Positions 10,641 to 21,590 of a stretch of DNA of 64,000 bases are shown here, piece after piece; the stretch's first letter is position 1, and each line of letters opens with the position of its first letter. The position numbers and the translations under genes were made by a program. The DNA lies in assembly GCA_034766995.1 (NCBI GenBank), contig CM068313.1, positions 35,695,996-35,759,995 on the forward strand, in the 5' to 3' direction. This DNA comes from Acanthacorydalis orientalis (lineage: Eukaryota; Arthropoda; Insecta; Megaloptera; Corydalidae). The notes under the pieces were generated by a model. The model had not been told where the DNA came from. It searched no databases and saw nothing but the letters and a program-made list of their open reading frames with translations.

Positions 10641-11481
10641 AATGGCGTGTGTTTTTTTTTTCAATACATGGTTTACTGTATGTACACAAAAGTCATTTAA
10701 AAAAAATATTGTAATTTATTTTCTGTTACGGTATGTACTTTGACGTACATGAAAACTCTTGCGTGACAGCGGACGGAAATGTGAAAAAATTATAATATAA
10801 TTATCAACCATGATGTTTATGTATGTTTTTGTTATCACAATTATGATTATGGACGTGGAAATGACATTTTCATATCTTTACCACATCATTTTATACTGTG
10901 TATTTTTTGGTATGTGCAAGTAATTATTTACACAAATATAAACAGAGTATTAAAAATAACAAGTATCTTAATTAAATGATTTTATATAGTTCAGTTTTTA
11001 GTAAGTCAGTTCTTATATTAAAAGAATTATAAATTTTATATTAAAATTTATTGATTGTGCAGTTTTTACGATATCCTTAACCCATTTGTTTATTAATCTA
11101 TTTTTAAACTTTTTTTTATTTTATGATTTCTAGTCAGTAATTTCTGATTTTTTTTAAAATATGTCTCGTCTTTTCATTTTACTCGTGAATCTTATTATCA
11201 TGTTTACAACTTTTTCATATAGTGATCCATTTCATTCTTCTATTTTTTTGTGAATCTTCCTAGTATACATATTGAGTTCTTGTGTTACATTCTCTGAATA
11301 TTATATCATTTTAGACTCTTTTCGATATCTGAAATAAGAATAGGTAGAATGTATTCATCGAATACTTTCCTTTTGAAAGAATATAGATGTTTTGATTTAA
11401 ATAATGAGATTGTTTATCCGATATAACGCTGTTATAAATCTATTATCTTATTCATACTTTAATGAATAATTATGAATATGA
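10641..11481. other. AT-rich noncoding DNA, nothing recognised
   Basis: No frames or inverted repeats were seen. Confidence 0.6.
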
Positions 11482-11598
11482 ATATTTTTATGCATATGGT
11501 GAATGATTTATTTTTATTAATAAGTTGATCGTAATAATCATACTTTGAAACTTATTGTTTTCTGACTTATTTAATGCATTTTAGATATCGAATCTATT
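11482..11598 (+). repeat. 115-bp dispersed direct repeat, copy A
   Basis: Runs from ATTTTTATGCATATGGTGAA to TTTTAGATATCGAATCTATT and matches 13763-13884 with few differences, including TTATTAATAAGTTGATC and CTTATTTAATGCATTTTAGA. It has no coding content. It could be a piece of an unidentified transposon or a local duplication. Confidence 0.85.
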
Positions 11599-11646
11599 AA
11601 ATAATATTTTTCATGTTTACACTAGTTTTTTGATTCGATTCTCCTG

Positions 11647-11648
<2 letters not shown>

Positions 11649-11700
<52 letters not shown>

Positions 11701-11720
11701 ATATATATATATATATATAT
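11649..11720. repeat. (TA)n microsatellite
   Basis: Long TA with one GTG interruption. Confidence 0.95.
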
Positions 11721-12055
11721 AGTAAGGTGATGATTGAATTTAGGACATGTTTCTATATAGATTAGTTTAGAACACTGCGAAATAAATTTGAAATATTCCA
11801 AACAAACACTTATTTTGTGGATAATTATTTATGGCACAATGAATTCACGGCATATCGATCAATTTTTCTGGTTACGATTATTTATAAATGAAAATTATAC
11901 ATCGGAATGAATGGCATTAAGTTTTGATCTATGTATTTTATTCAAAATTATATGGATATTTCCATATCGTTTGGAATTCATTCCTTTTTTTAATTATATC
12001 TTTATATACATATATATTTCTTATGTTTTAATATTATACTTTTTATTACATACCC
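11721..12055. other. AT-rich DNA with a possible MITE end
   Basis: GGTGATGATTGAATTTAGGA at about 11726, directly after the TA array, resembles the left end of the MITE at 4371. No matching right end was found. Otherwise nothing was recognised. Confidence 0.35.
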
Positions 12056-12079
12056 AGACACACACACACACACACACGC

Positions 12080-12111
<32 letters not shown>

Positions 12112-12120
12112 ATATATATA

Positions 12121-12200
<80 letters not shown>

Positions 12201-12275
12201 CGTATATATGTATGTGTGTGTCTGTCTCCTCTGTATGTGTATTTGCATGTGTGTGTGTATATATTTGGATGGATG
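12056..12275. repeat. Complex (CA)/(TA)/(TG)/(TATG) microsatellite cluster
   Basis: CA, TA, GTAT and GT tracts alternate over about 220 bp. All predicted peptides here ([18 protein letters not shown] on both strands) are artefacts of the repeat. Confidence 0.95.
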
Positions 12276-12585
12276 CTTGTGTTTGCTTGTACATATTTCA
12301 TTTTTCACTGACTTATTTTATTATTCTATAATACTGAATAAAAATATATGTAAATAACAACAAAACCATTATTAAAGTCCATGGGAATTGATATTCAAAT
12401 GTAATTTTTTTGATGTGAAATGTTTTTTTTTTAAAAAAAGAAGATATGATGAAAGTAATTGACATTGAAATATATTTACTTGTGCATGTGTCTAAATGAA
12501 AAATATGTGAACATACCTTTATGTGTATATATAATTGTATAAATATATAATTACAGATACGTATGTATTTATATATATATATATA
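12276..12585. other. AT-rich noncoding DNA, nothing recognised
   Basis: Includes a TTTTTTTTTTAAAAAAA step at about 12424 and short TA tracts. Confidence 0.55.
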
Positions 12586-12943
12586 CAATAAACTCTCGTA
12601 TAAAGCGAGTGCTTATAACACGTTAATAATATTGCGACGATTTTTTTTGTATAACGCAATTCTCTTACAATCGACTATATAATAAAATACGGGAATTCCA
12701 CGTTTATTATAGTCGAGCATAGCATAGCTTGATATCTCTATCGTTACCAATTTCTTTGGTTTTGTAATTGTTTTTTCACAATTGGTAAAACAAAAAAAAA
12801 TAAAATTTGATATGACAATAATCATCCTAAACATGCTATTTACATTATTCGTGTTATACGAGAAAAATTCTCGTATAACAAGATTTTCTATAACACGATT
12901 TCATATAACGCATAACGTATTAACCTCGTTATACGGGAGTCTA

Positions 12944-12946
<3 letters not shown>
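12586..12946. mobile_element. pogo/Tigger-like MITE (copy 1)
   Basis: The left end, after TA, is CAATAAACTCTCGTATAAAG. The reverse complement of the right end is CAGTAGACTCCCGTATAACG. These match each other and the ends of the element at 47261-47699. CAGTA-type ends with TA target duplication are typical of pogo/Tigger elements. The interior has several CGTATAAC/CTATAACACG subrepeats and no transposase. The right TA has decayed to TG. Confidence 0.78.

Positions 12947-12948
<2 letters not shown>

Positions 12949-13003
<55 letters not shown>
12949..13003. repeat. (TA)n microsatellite
   Basis: Pure TA with one GTA, starting at the right edge of the Tigger-like MITE. Confidence 0.95.
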
Positions 13004-13004
<1 letters not shown>

Positions 13005-13762
13005 ATATCTGTAAAGTAATTGTGAAAACTATTATTAACATTTTTCTTTTATTTTAGGTGAGTAGCTGTGTAGTCAGTAATTTTTCAAATATATAATGAA
13101 CGTCAACCATCACTGTAAGTAAAGTTTATATTACTTTTATGAAGTATATTAAGGATCAGTTTGTAAAAAGTGTAAATAAACTTTTGATTCTTATCCAAAT
13201 CTGTGTTATAGTAATGGTTGCATATCTGTCATAATATTAATTAATTATTATTATTTTTATTATTTTATTTAATATTGTTATTACATGAAATAACTGAAAA
13301 AATACCTACAAAATGTCATTAATACATATTAATTTTCTAATACATACGTATGAATACACTTCATGTATTAAAGATAAAATCGTTCAGTTAATCCATTCGA
13401 TATTAAAAAAAGGTATATGCGATTTGATAGCATCTCTCAGTGATCCCAGACATTTATTTTTTTACGTAATGAAATAACTTTTCTAATAATTGGAAGAAAA
13501 TTATAATATTCTCCAAAGAATATTTATAACTCTCAAGCTCAAAGATCTGAAAAGATCTGGGAACGTTCATATATTAAATAACTACAATTATGTACATAAT
13601 TACACAATATGCATAAATTTTTATACTTGAATACCACGTTTTGAGAATGTTAAAAATTATTTTTTATTCGATTATTTGTCTGTTGTGTAAATAGAATTTA
13701 AATTTAGGATAATGGTATAAAAAATAATTGTGACTTATTTCTTGTTACAAACAGCAGAAATA
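13004..13762. other. AT-rich noncoding DNA, nothing recognised
   Basis: No gene or element end was seen. Confidence 0.6.
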
Positions 13763-13880
13763 ATATTTTTTTATGCATATGGTGAATGATCTATTTTTAT
13801 TAATAAGTTGATCCAAATAAATATATTTTGCAACTTATTGTTTTTTGACTTATTTAATGCATTTTAGATATCGAATCCAT

Positions 13881-13884
<4 letters not shown>
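13763..13884 (+). repeat. 115-bp dispersed direct repeat, copy B
   Basis: Same orientation as copy A at 11482-11598, about 2.28 kb downstream. It ends at ATATCGAATCCATTA, where a (TA)n array begins. Confidence 0.85.
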
Positions 13885-13916
<32 letters not shown>

Positions 13917-13921
13917 ATTAC

Positions 13922-13952
<31 letters not shown>

Positions 13953-13953
13953 T
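13884..13953. repeat. (TA)n microsatellite with CA interruption
   Basis: Two TA blocks separated by ACACATATAATTAC, then a short CA tail. Confidence 0.95.
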
Positions 13954-14463
13954 GTTTATAATTTGTATATGCGATGAGTCTATAAATTATAAAAGTATAA
14001 AAACATTATAACGCGATTGACTGAATAGTCAAAAAATAAAATGTATGTGTTTATATTGACACATTTTGATTCATTAAGAAACTTTTTTGTAAATAAATCC
14101 TTTGGTCAGGAATGTATATGAATGAAAATATTGTCATGAATTTACATTAAAAGCTTTCAAATTATACATCTGAATCCTACAAGATTAAATTGATATTCTG
14201 TATACAAATAATTTTCATTTGATGAAAGTATGAAGACAGATTAATATTTTATGTTTTTTGTTAACCCTTTGAGTGCCAGTGGAAATTGTCGTACATTTAC
14301 GAAAAATGCCAGACAGTTTTAAGCAAAAATGTATGGTTATAGAAAAAAAATATATTTCGGTCAATTTTGAATTCAAGTTAATTAAATTTTTATACAATAC
14401 TAATAACATATTGGACTTCTTTTATTACTAATAAAATCAAAAATAATTCGAAACGTTTTACAA

Positions 14464-14481
14464 TATATATATATATATATA
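14464..14481. repeat. Short (TA)n tract
   Basis: TA tract within the piggyBac-like element. Confidence 0.9.
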
Positions 14482-14775
14482 AGAAACTTTCATAAATACT
14501 TCAAAATGAAACTGTTTTGTAAAAAAAACTTCATTTATTGTCCTTTGCAATGATTAGTTTCAAGGATGTTTGTAAGTTATAACTGTTATATGTAAATATA
14601 CGTAATCCGAAGGAGCTTTCGTATACATTTGTGCTATTTCAGACACAGTCCGTGAAAGTGTTTCTTGCACATTGAACAGATAAGACGGAACCGTTTTATT
14701 GGGCCTTCATCCTTATTACGTCATACACCACAACGCCTCATATTATCGCCTGGTAGTTTTTCAAAGTTAGGGTTA

Positions 14776-15116
14776 GGCCGTGTGCGAAAACTGACTAAAT
14801 GGCAGACTAAATTAAATTTTGCATTTAGTGCCGATAATGCAGTATTTAACCTGCTTTTTATTTAATTAAATTTTTGACAGCTGTCTAAATTGATTTTAGG
14901 TTTGTACGCTGACACTGTTCGCTCTTTTCTGAAAAAAGTATAACCCACGGGGGATTTTTTTTGCGAACATCAATATTGTGGCAAAAAAGGTAGATAACTG
15001 GATAAAATAAACAAAAAATATTTAGTCGCGGCAACTTTTTGCACAGTTTGAACGGTAACAGCGACACTAAATTCAGCAATTTAGTTTGGCCGTTTAGTCG
15101 GTTTTCGCACACGGCT
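14776..15116. mobile_element. PIF/Harbinger-like MITE with TTA target duplication
   Basis: The left end is GGCCGTGTGCGAAAACTGAC and continues TAAATGGCAGACTAAATT. The reverse complement of the right end is AGCCGTGTGCGAAAACCGAC and continues TAAACGGCCAAACTAAATT. The inverted repeats are about 39 bp with about 6 differences, and both sides carry TTA (14773-14775 and 15117-15119). TTA duplication and GG-rich ends indicate the PIF/Harbinger superfamily. It has no transposase. The frames at 14665-14865 and 14885-15157 overlap it and are not genes. Confidence 0.85.
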
Positions 15117-15257
15117 TTAGAATAAAACAGATAGAGCACATAAAAGTATGTGTGCATTAGCTTTTTACGTTCGTTTTATGGTGCAAAGTTGATATTTTTA
15201 TGAGTTATAGTACTTAGAAAACCTAGAAGCGATATATCACTCTTTCACAAATGCATG

Positions 15258-15279
15258 GAGGAGCGATATATCGCTCCTC
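15258..15279. repeat. 22-bp perfect palindrome
   Basis: Centre GCGATATATCGC with GAGGA/TCCTC arms. It lies 13 bp inside the right end of the piggyBac-like element. A single AGCGATATATC half-like copy lies at about 15228. It may be a transposase-binding site. Confidence 0.85.
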
Positions 15280-15342
15280 GGTACTCAAAGGATTGATATA
15301 TATCAAAACAGTAGGTACTTTATTTGTAACATTATTTTATTA

Positions 15343-15343
<1 letters not shown>

Positions 15344-15385
<42 letters not shown>
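15344..15385. repeat. (TA)n microsatellite
   Basis: Pure TA, just before the transposon end at 15396. Confidence 0.95.
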
Positions 15386-15389
<4 letters not shown>

Positions 15390-15395
15390 TATACA

Positions 15396-15655
15396 GGTCG
15401 GTGCAAAAAGGACAAACGGGTTTGAATAGTTAATAATTTTTTGTTTAAATGTTTTGTATCCTCTGTTCAGAATTTTATAAATAAAACTTGTGAAATTTAT
15501 TATGGAAAGGTACACGACGGAACATTGTACCAAAGCAATTGAATTTTATTTGGAAAATCAGCGTTCAATTATTTTAACGCAGCGAGAATATCGTCGTTAT
15601 TTTAATGTTCAAACAGGACCATTGGAGTCAACGATTAATATAAAACACGCATACA
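15396..15655 (+). pseudogene. Tc1/mariner-superfamily element, 5' end and transposase N-terminus
   Basis: CAGGTCGGTGCAAAAAGGAC follows a TA and looks like a terminal inverted repeat. About 105 bp further in, an open frame starts at ATG 15502: MERYTTEHCTKAIEFYLENQ, then a REYRRYFNVQ stretch ending in LESTI. This is the N-terminal helix-turn-helix pattern (about 45 residues, similar to DUF4817) that begins many arthropod Tc1/mariner-superfamily transposases. The frame ends in a (TA)n tract after 15670, so the rest is absent. I infer the domain from pattern only. Confidence 0.6.
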
Positions 15656-15666
15656 TATATAAATAC

Positions 15667-15669
<3 letters not shown>

Positions 15670-15708
<39 letters not shown>
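15670..15708. repeat. (TA)n microsatellite
   Basis: Replaces or truncates the downstream part of the transposase fragment. Confidence 0.95.
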
Positions 15709-15710
<2 letters not shown>

Positions 15711-16299
15711 TGACAAAATATAATTTAAAATCCAACAAACTAACACAAAGTAACAAACAATTTTGTTGACATAATTTAAAAGATACTTAAAAACGACACC
15801 GTTTTCGCGAATTCTTGAAAGTTTGTTCTCTTTATAAAAGTTGTACGAGTTACAAACTAATTTTCATCTATAAGCATTAAATTTGATTCTTTTTTTTTGA
15901 TTTATAGCAGCGGATGAAGTTAAAATACTTTCAAGTTCGTTTTCCGTCTTTAAGTTTTTTCTTCACTTCGCAAATAATTTATGGAGCTTATTAGTTCTAT
16001 AGCTGTTTTTTTTTTTTTTAAATTAACAATGAACAGTAGAGTTTAATTTATAGTTTAGGTTTAGAACTTAATGATTTTCTAACCTCAACTCAATATTTCA
16101 GTCCGTAACTAATAGATAATAGCAAGAGGTAATTAGAAAAGTTTTTTTTAATTTAATTTAGTTGAAAAATTGAAATAATGGCCACATTAATTATGATTCT
16201 TCTCAAAATATTTTTATACTTTAAATTGCATTTCTATTTAATTACTACGTTTAATATTTTAATATCGGGGTTTTTTTTTTAATCACCTTTTATCCGTTT
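15709..16299. other. AT-rich noncoding DNA, nothing recognised
   Basis: No frames or element ends were seen. Confidence 0.6.
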
Positions 16300-16300
16300 A

Positions 16301-16348
<48 letters not shown>
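16300..16348. repeat. (TA)n microsatellite
   Basis: TA with one early GTA interruption. Confidence 0.95.
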
Positions 16349-16350
<2 letters not shown>

Positions 16351-16392
16351 CACTGAATCAATCATATTTTACCTGTATAAATTGGAATATAA

Positions 16393-16740
16393 ATGTACGC
16401 CACTTATAATTATACTCGTTTCTGTTTGGATTTAAAATAAATGCGATTATAATCGTTAAACCAACAGTGTGTCTATATTCTTTAGTATCTGACTAAAGTG
16501 AATCACACAATCCAATATTGGAAATAGTAATCAGTTTAGAAATAAAAGTGTCAGTTCAACTCTGTGATAGATGAGATGTCAATGGTAAGAAAACAAGCTT
16601 CTTGATGGTATCGCTTGTGGGATGTACGCCATTATAACTCGTCTCAGTTTGATGTTGCAACTCGGGAGGTGAAACGGCATTAGTGATCTATCAAACTGAA
16701 TCCGATTGTAAGCTTACACGGGCTACTTAGGACACTGCCA
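16393..16740. repeat. Less AT-rich patch with direct and inverted repeats
   Basis: ATGTACGCCACTTATAATTA at about 16393 and ATGTACGCCATTATAACTCG at about 16622 are related, each followed by a CTCGT-TC-GTTTG stretch. In addition TCAGTTTGAT (16644-16653) and ATCAAACTGA (16690-16699) form a perfect 10-bp stem. No transposase or known family was recognised. Confidence 0.5.
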
Positions 16741-17014
16741 TGAAATAATAACGTTAATAGAGATGTTAAACTTAACAATGTTTACATTTGTTATAGATAC
16801 GGTCACGTCTAACTTATATTCACTTTGAAATATATATATACTCTCAAATCATTTCACTTACCAGATTTTTTTTTTGTATTTACAAAAAGCAATTTCTAAA
16901 AGGGAAAATAAATATTTTATTCAATTTTATATTCTGTAAGATATTCATAAAAAAATCAATTGTATGAAATGCGACAATTGACTCTTTTAATGTTTAAAGT
17001 GTTATTTTTTTTAT

Positions 17015-17015
<1 letters not shown>

Positions 17016-17061
<46 letters not shown>
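17016..17061. repeat. (TA)n microsatellite
   Basis: Pure TA. Confidence 0.95.
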
Positions 17062-17068
<7 letters not shown>

Positions 17069-17765
17069 CATACTCCTTTTTATTAATTACATTCATGTCT
17101 AATCGTAATTTTTAATAGGTACATTCATTTCATGATTGTTAATATTTATTCATAACGACGGTAACCAATATTTAAATAAAGTAACAATATGTCTTCATGA
17201 TTTAATAATTTTATACAATACACAAATGAGTAAAAAAATAAAATGAATTTTCATTATTCACAGTCATATATGTATACCTATTGTATATTCATGTAGTTAT
17301 TACTGTATGTGTAAAAATACTTGTAGTGTCTATGTAAAATGGCGTTATTTTATTTATTGACAGCGTTGAAAATTATAGTTTCCGTATTGAATTGCATCAT
17401 AACTGAATAGAGTACCATTATTGGTTTTTTTATTGTTAAACAGACTGAACTTTTCTATACATCGTATAGACAGTAATGACAACAGTTGTTTATCATCAGA
17501 AAAATATTTGTAAGTTATGTGAACTGATCAGATGACTTATATTAGTGAACGGCCGCTCAAAATGTAGTGCTTAATTGTTTTATTTTTAATTTAAAACATT
17601 TTGCTCTAATCAGAAAACTTGTCAGTTACCGAAATAATAGAAACAATTACATTGAAAAGTAGTACATATGAATCTTTCTGCAATTAACTACAGTTAAGAT
17701 ATATTTATATTAATAACTGAGTATTCATATAAAGCATGAATTTTAAAATTAGATAATTTGTGTAC
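17062..17765. other. AT-rich noncoding DNA, nothing recognised
   Basis: No gene or element end was seen. Confidence 0.6.

Positions 17766-17797
<32 letters not shown>
17766..17797. repeat. (TA)n microsatellite
   Basis: Pure TA. A small CpG-bearing patch (GTCGACGCGTCCG) follows. Confidence 0.95.
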
Positions 17798-17799
<2 letters not shown>

Positions 17800-17847
17800 T
17801 GTCGACGCGTCCGTAACCTCCAAATATATTTTCCCCTATCTCTCCCA

Positions 17848-17863
17848 TCTCTTTCTCTCTCTC

Positions 17864-17937
<74 letters not shown>

Positions 17938-17960
17938 GAAAGAGAGAGAGAGAGTAAGAG
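17848..17960. repeat. Self-complementary (CT)n-(TA)n-(AG)n array
   Basis: A CT tract, a TG/TA core of about 75 bp and an AG tract occur in that order. CT at one end pairs with AG at the other and TA pairs with itself, so the whole array is one large inverted repeat. Confidence 0.92.
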
Positions 17961-18342
17961 AAAAATAATAAAAATACGAGAGTAACTTTACTTCGAAATA
18001 TTAGTTTTCTATGTTTATAATTTTAATAATTTGAATATTTAATGTTTTTCTTTTTAAGAAGTTTTTTTTATTTATAATCAAAATAATAACTATTTTTAAC
18101 CATTAACTGTCAACAGTTTTTTATGATATATGCCTACAAGACGAAAAATATTGGGGAAAATATTTATAATAATAAAAAACATAAATAATACTTATAAAAC
18201 GGCGCTATTTATTCATGCAAATATAAAAAAAAATAATGATAATTTATAGCATAACTGTGATGGTCACTATGTGTGACTTTTCGGCTGTTAAGGGTGTAAT
18301 ATATGCAAAATTAAACGTTTTCATGTCTATAGTCAAATTAAA

Positions 18343-18343
<1 letters not shown>
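17961..18343. other. AT-rich noncoding DNA, nothing recognised
   Basis: Nothing above background was seen. Confidence 0.6.

Positions 18344-18385
<42 letters not shown>
18344..18385. repeat. (TA)n microsatellite
   Basis: Pure TA. Confidence 0.95.
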
Positions 18386-18387
<2 letters not shown>

Positions 18388-18838
18388 CTATTCATTTTAA
18401 ATTAAGCAAGAAAAAATGAAACAAGCACTCTTGTAAATACTTAAGCGCTTGGTGTCATATGTTAGGTGATACAAGAGTATTTCATCTAACTCTCGTTTGA
18501 GAAGTAAATAGAATTATTATGTGTATTCGGGATCAAAGTAAAAAAAAACAAGCCTGTAATATAAGGCAATGAACAGATTCTTCTTGATAAACTGAACTGT
18601 TGTAATAAAATAAGAAGTTCGTTCTTACTATCTTACAATTTTTATAAAATGTTTTTGTTAAAGAATTTCTCTTATTTGTGTTTTTTTTAGATGTTAATTC
18701 AGTCGTTTTGTATGAAATTAATATTTAAGTAAAAGAAATATTAGTTTATTTGTATATTTATTTATTTCTATTTAATTTATTTATTAACGTATATAAACTC
18801 GCTAATGAAAATTATTCGCAAGTTTGAATTTAAATGTC

Positions 18839-18872
<34 letters not shown>

Positions 18873-18886
18873 ATACATACATACAT
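18839..18886. repeat. (TA)n-(GT)n-(ATAC)n microsatellite
   Basis: TA, then GT, then ATAC units. Confidence 0.95.
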
Positions 18887-20716
18887 ATAATTACTCGTAT
18901 GTACGTATTGCTTAATTTTGAGTGGTAATGGCATTTTTTATGAGTTCATTTTCATATAAACCGGCAAAATTAATAGATTTTAATGTGTTTACATTTTTGT
19001 ATTTTTAAATGTTAATTTTATTTACGTTTGTTACAAATATTACATAAAAGTAATTATTTCTCATGTGATAATATGTATTAATCATATTTTATGTGATGTT
19101 AATACTAAATCGTTATGAATGACTTATTAAAAAATATAGTAAAAAAAATTCAAACTGTATCAATTTGTAGGCAAATGTTTTGTGAAACGAATTTGTCACT
19201 TTCTTTAAATTCGTATTAAAAAAAGTCGTATGCAGTAAGTCGTTCTCATACATTGTGCAAGAGAACTATAATAACAAACTCTTTAAGGTTTGAACGTATT
19301 CTGTCGATAAAAATAGTAAATTATGAACATTGTTGAACAAAAAAATAACAAAGTTATGACTTCATGATGCACGTAAGTGAGATAAGACACGTAAAATGTA
19401 GATATAGGCTATTACCACATTTTCAGTGTGATTTTATGAAAAATTACTCTACCGCGCCGCCCTACACTTAGACTTCTTTAGACGTTCTTTCTCTGTTGAA
19501 ATACCGATGATATTAAAATTGATTCACTGACTTAAAGCACTAGCGTTTATTTTATTATTATGGCGGAGCATAATTTATCTTTTTGCGTATTAAGTATTCA
19601 ATTCACCTGTATTAATTTATTGTTTATTGCTGTTATATTGTTAAACATAGCAGTGCACATAAACATGTATCACATAAGAACATAAACCATATTTATCTTC
19701 TTGTTTTAGTATCGCTTGTTGTTTGAAACTATAGCAAGTATAACTTCTAGTTTATCGTAGTTCGTTTAATATAGCTCATATCGAGAAAGTATTAAGATTT
19801 CAAGTCGAAAGTTTTAATTGCGAGACAATTTCATATTTAGTCTGCCGATTATAAATAGAAAATTATGTCTAGAATAAATTGATAAATAACTATTAAGGTT
19901 TGAAATGAACTTAATTGATAACTACTTGTGATATAATGGTTTACTTTAAAAAAAGTAATTAATGAAAAAGTAAATGGTTATTAATTTTATAAAAAAAATA
20001 TGAATATAATTTCTTGTATATAAAAAAGAGACGTGCATAGAAATGACACTAGTGTATTATACTGGAGCTTAATATGTTACTAATTCAAAATCGACGTCAT
20101 AGTATTTCATAAAAGGATAATTGATTCTTGGAAGAAAAAATATTTAATATGTCCTCGTTTTCGATATTATGAAAAGGTATCAATAAATACACGACCTGAA
20201 ATAACGTCCTTTTTCATAATTTCTAAAAAAATTTCTAAACACTTACATGGCGTTTGGTACAAAAAATGTACATTTTTTTGTTATTCTATTTAAGAAAAGC
20301 AATTTTAATGTATATTTTTTCAGAAAAAACTTATTTACTGTAGTTTAACATGAAAATGTTTATTATGAAAATTCCTCAGTTTATAATTTATTAAAAAATG
20401 ATAAAGTTCTTTTAGATAATGTGTTTAAAAAGACGCACGTTTAGAAAAAGTATCTTGTACTGTTAGTTGAAAACTCTTAACCTAGGTATGTAATTTATTG
20501 TGTGGCTTTTGTATATAAAAATCTAAAGAGGACATGAAGTTATTCATAACATTCGTTGATTACTCTGCACGACATTTTTTACGTTGAAATGAAAATAGTT
20601 GATATTAGTATACTTTGCAGACAGAATTTCAAAGTACTTTAAACTTTAACTGAACAACCCCATCTTTTGTAATCTTATAACATGTTATGTATGCAGTTTT
20701 ATAGTTTATTATTACA

Positions 20717-20720
<4 letters not shown>
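18887..20720. other. AT-rich noncoding DNA, nothing recognised
   Basis: A small CpG-bearing patch at 19445-19490 (ACCGCGCCGCCC) is the only compositional outlier. No frame of note. Confidence 0.55.

Positions 20721-20779
<59 letters not shown>
20721..20779. repeat. (TA)n microsatellite
   Basis: About 60 bp of uninterrupted TA. Confidence 0.95.
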
Positions 20780-20782
<3 letters not shown>

Positions 20783-20875
20783 GGAAACGGCAATAACAGC
20801 TTTGAAATTATTCTACTCAACTTCTTTCAGTTCTCTAGCGTATATATTTTGCATAACCTAAGTATATCCTAAATC

Positions 20876-21590
20876 AGTGTTTCTCAACCTTTTTCCGACC
20901 GTGCTCCCTTTCAGACCTTGTTTCCTTCCTGTGCCTCCCCTCTTTAACTGGTATAAAGGTATCTATTTAAATATTTTGTTTGTAAATAGAACATATTTAA
21001 TTATAATTTTTATAATTTATACAAAATATAGTACATTAATTAAATAAAAAATTATACTTTATGCATTTTTCGATCAATGTAACCCTTGCGCTTGATTATC
21101 AGAAACATTTTTTTTATATCCGCTTCTATTGATGTAATAGATAATCGAAGATCACCCCTGTCCATTATGTTAAGGCGATTTCGCGTTAGGCTGAATAAAT
21201 AATTCACAGGACTGAAATCTGATTTTACCAAATACGAAGTAGAAAGTGCCTCGAAAAGCAATTTTGCTTTATCCCAAAGCTGTGAAAAGTTTATAGATAT
21301 TGTACTCGTGATCCAAAAATGTTTTTTTTCTTGGCAGTTATTTTGGCTGCTATGTTGCTCTGTAGCTCTATGAGCGCTTGTTTAATTCTAGTGATGGTCA
21401 CTTTTCTGTTCACTTGTGGTTTCTTTTTTCTTTTCTCGGTCACTTATCTGTTTTCTTCATTTCTCACTTTTCTTTGTGGCGTCCTAATCTTGTGTCGTGG
21501 CCCCCGTTTTACACGATTGTCACCTGCGGCCCACTTGGAATGTTCTGGAGTCCCCTGGGACCTATAGAGCCCCAGGTTGAAAACCCTTGT
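20876..21590 (-). mobile_element. hAT-family element, internally deleted
   Basis: The left end is CAGTGTTTCTCAACCTTTTT. The reverse complement of the right end is CAAGGGTTTTCAACCTGGGG. Both are hAT-type ends (CAGNGNTTCTCAACCT). The minus strand keeps a transposase C-terminus (21052-21261) near the left end and a Lys-rich segment upstream at about 21300-21480, as expected for the N-terminal side. At 715 bp most of the transposase is missing. Eight-bp duplications were not confirmed. Confidence 0.8.
21052..21261 (-). pseudogene. hAT transposase C-terminal dimerisation domain fragment
   Basis: The 69-codon open frame on the minus strand reads TSYLVKSDFSPVNYLFSLTR, then NRLNIMDRGDLRLSITSIEA and DIKKM. 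It matches the TSYLCEQ-FS-VN-L-RNRL-DLRL-L-EPDI pattern of the hAT C-terminal dimerisation domain (ZBED/SCAND3-like lineage). The usual Cys-Glu after SYL reads Val-Lys. Its N-terminal catalytic and BED-finger parts are gone. The frame is intact over the whole domain, so this is either a fairly young element or chance preservation. Confidence 0.78.

Larger units (their letters stand above)
14265..15292. mobile_element. piggyBac-like element, non-autonomous, interrupted by a nested MITE
   Basis: The left end is TTAA then CCCTTTGAGTGCCAG. The reverse complement of the right end is TCCTTTGAGTACCGAGG, followed by TTGA, a one-base decay of TTAA. The GAGTGCC and ATGCCAGAC motifs near the left end are subterminal repeats of the kind seen in piggyBac-like elements. 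A 22-bp perfect palindrome lies just inside the right end at 15258-15279. The interior shows no piggyBac transposase. The 341-bp Harbinger-like MITE at 14776-15116 accounts for a third of its length, so it inserted later. Confidence 0.65.

Noticed and set aside
12002..12308. Several overlapping 70-150-codon frames on both strands rich in Ile-Tyr, Val-Cys and Thr-His
   Set aside because: They are direct translations of alternating TA, TG and CA tracts and occur at every such array in the window.
11911..12357. 148-codon plus-strand frame with hydrophobic stretches, superficially a membrane protein
   Set aside because: The hydrophobic runs come from the microsatellite cluster, and there is no conserved domain or promoter.
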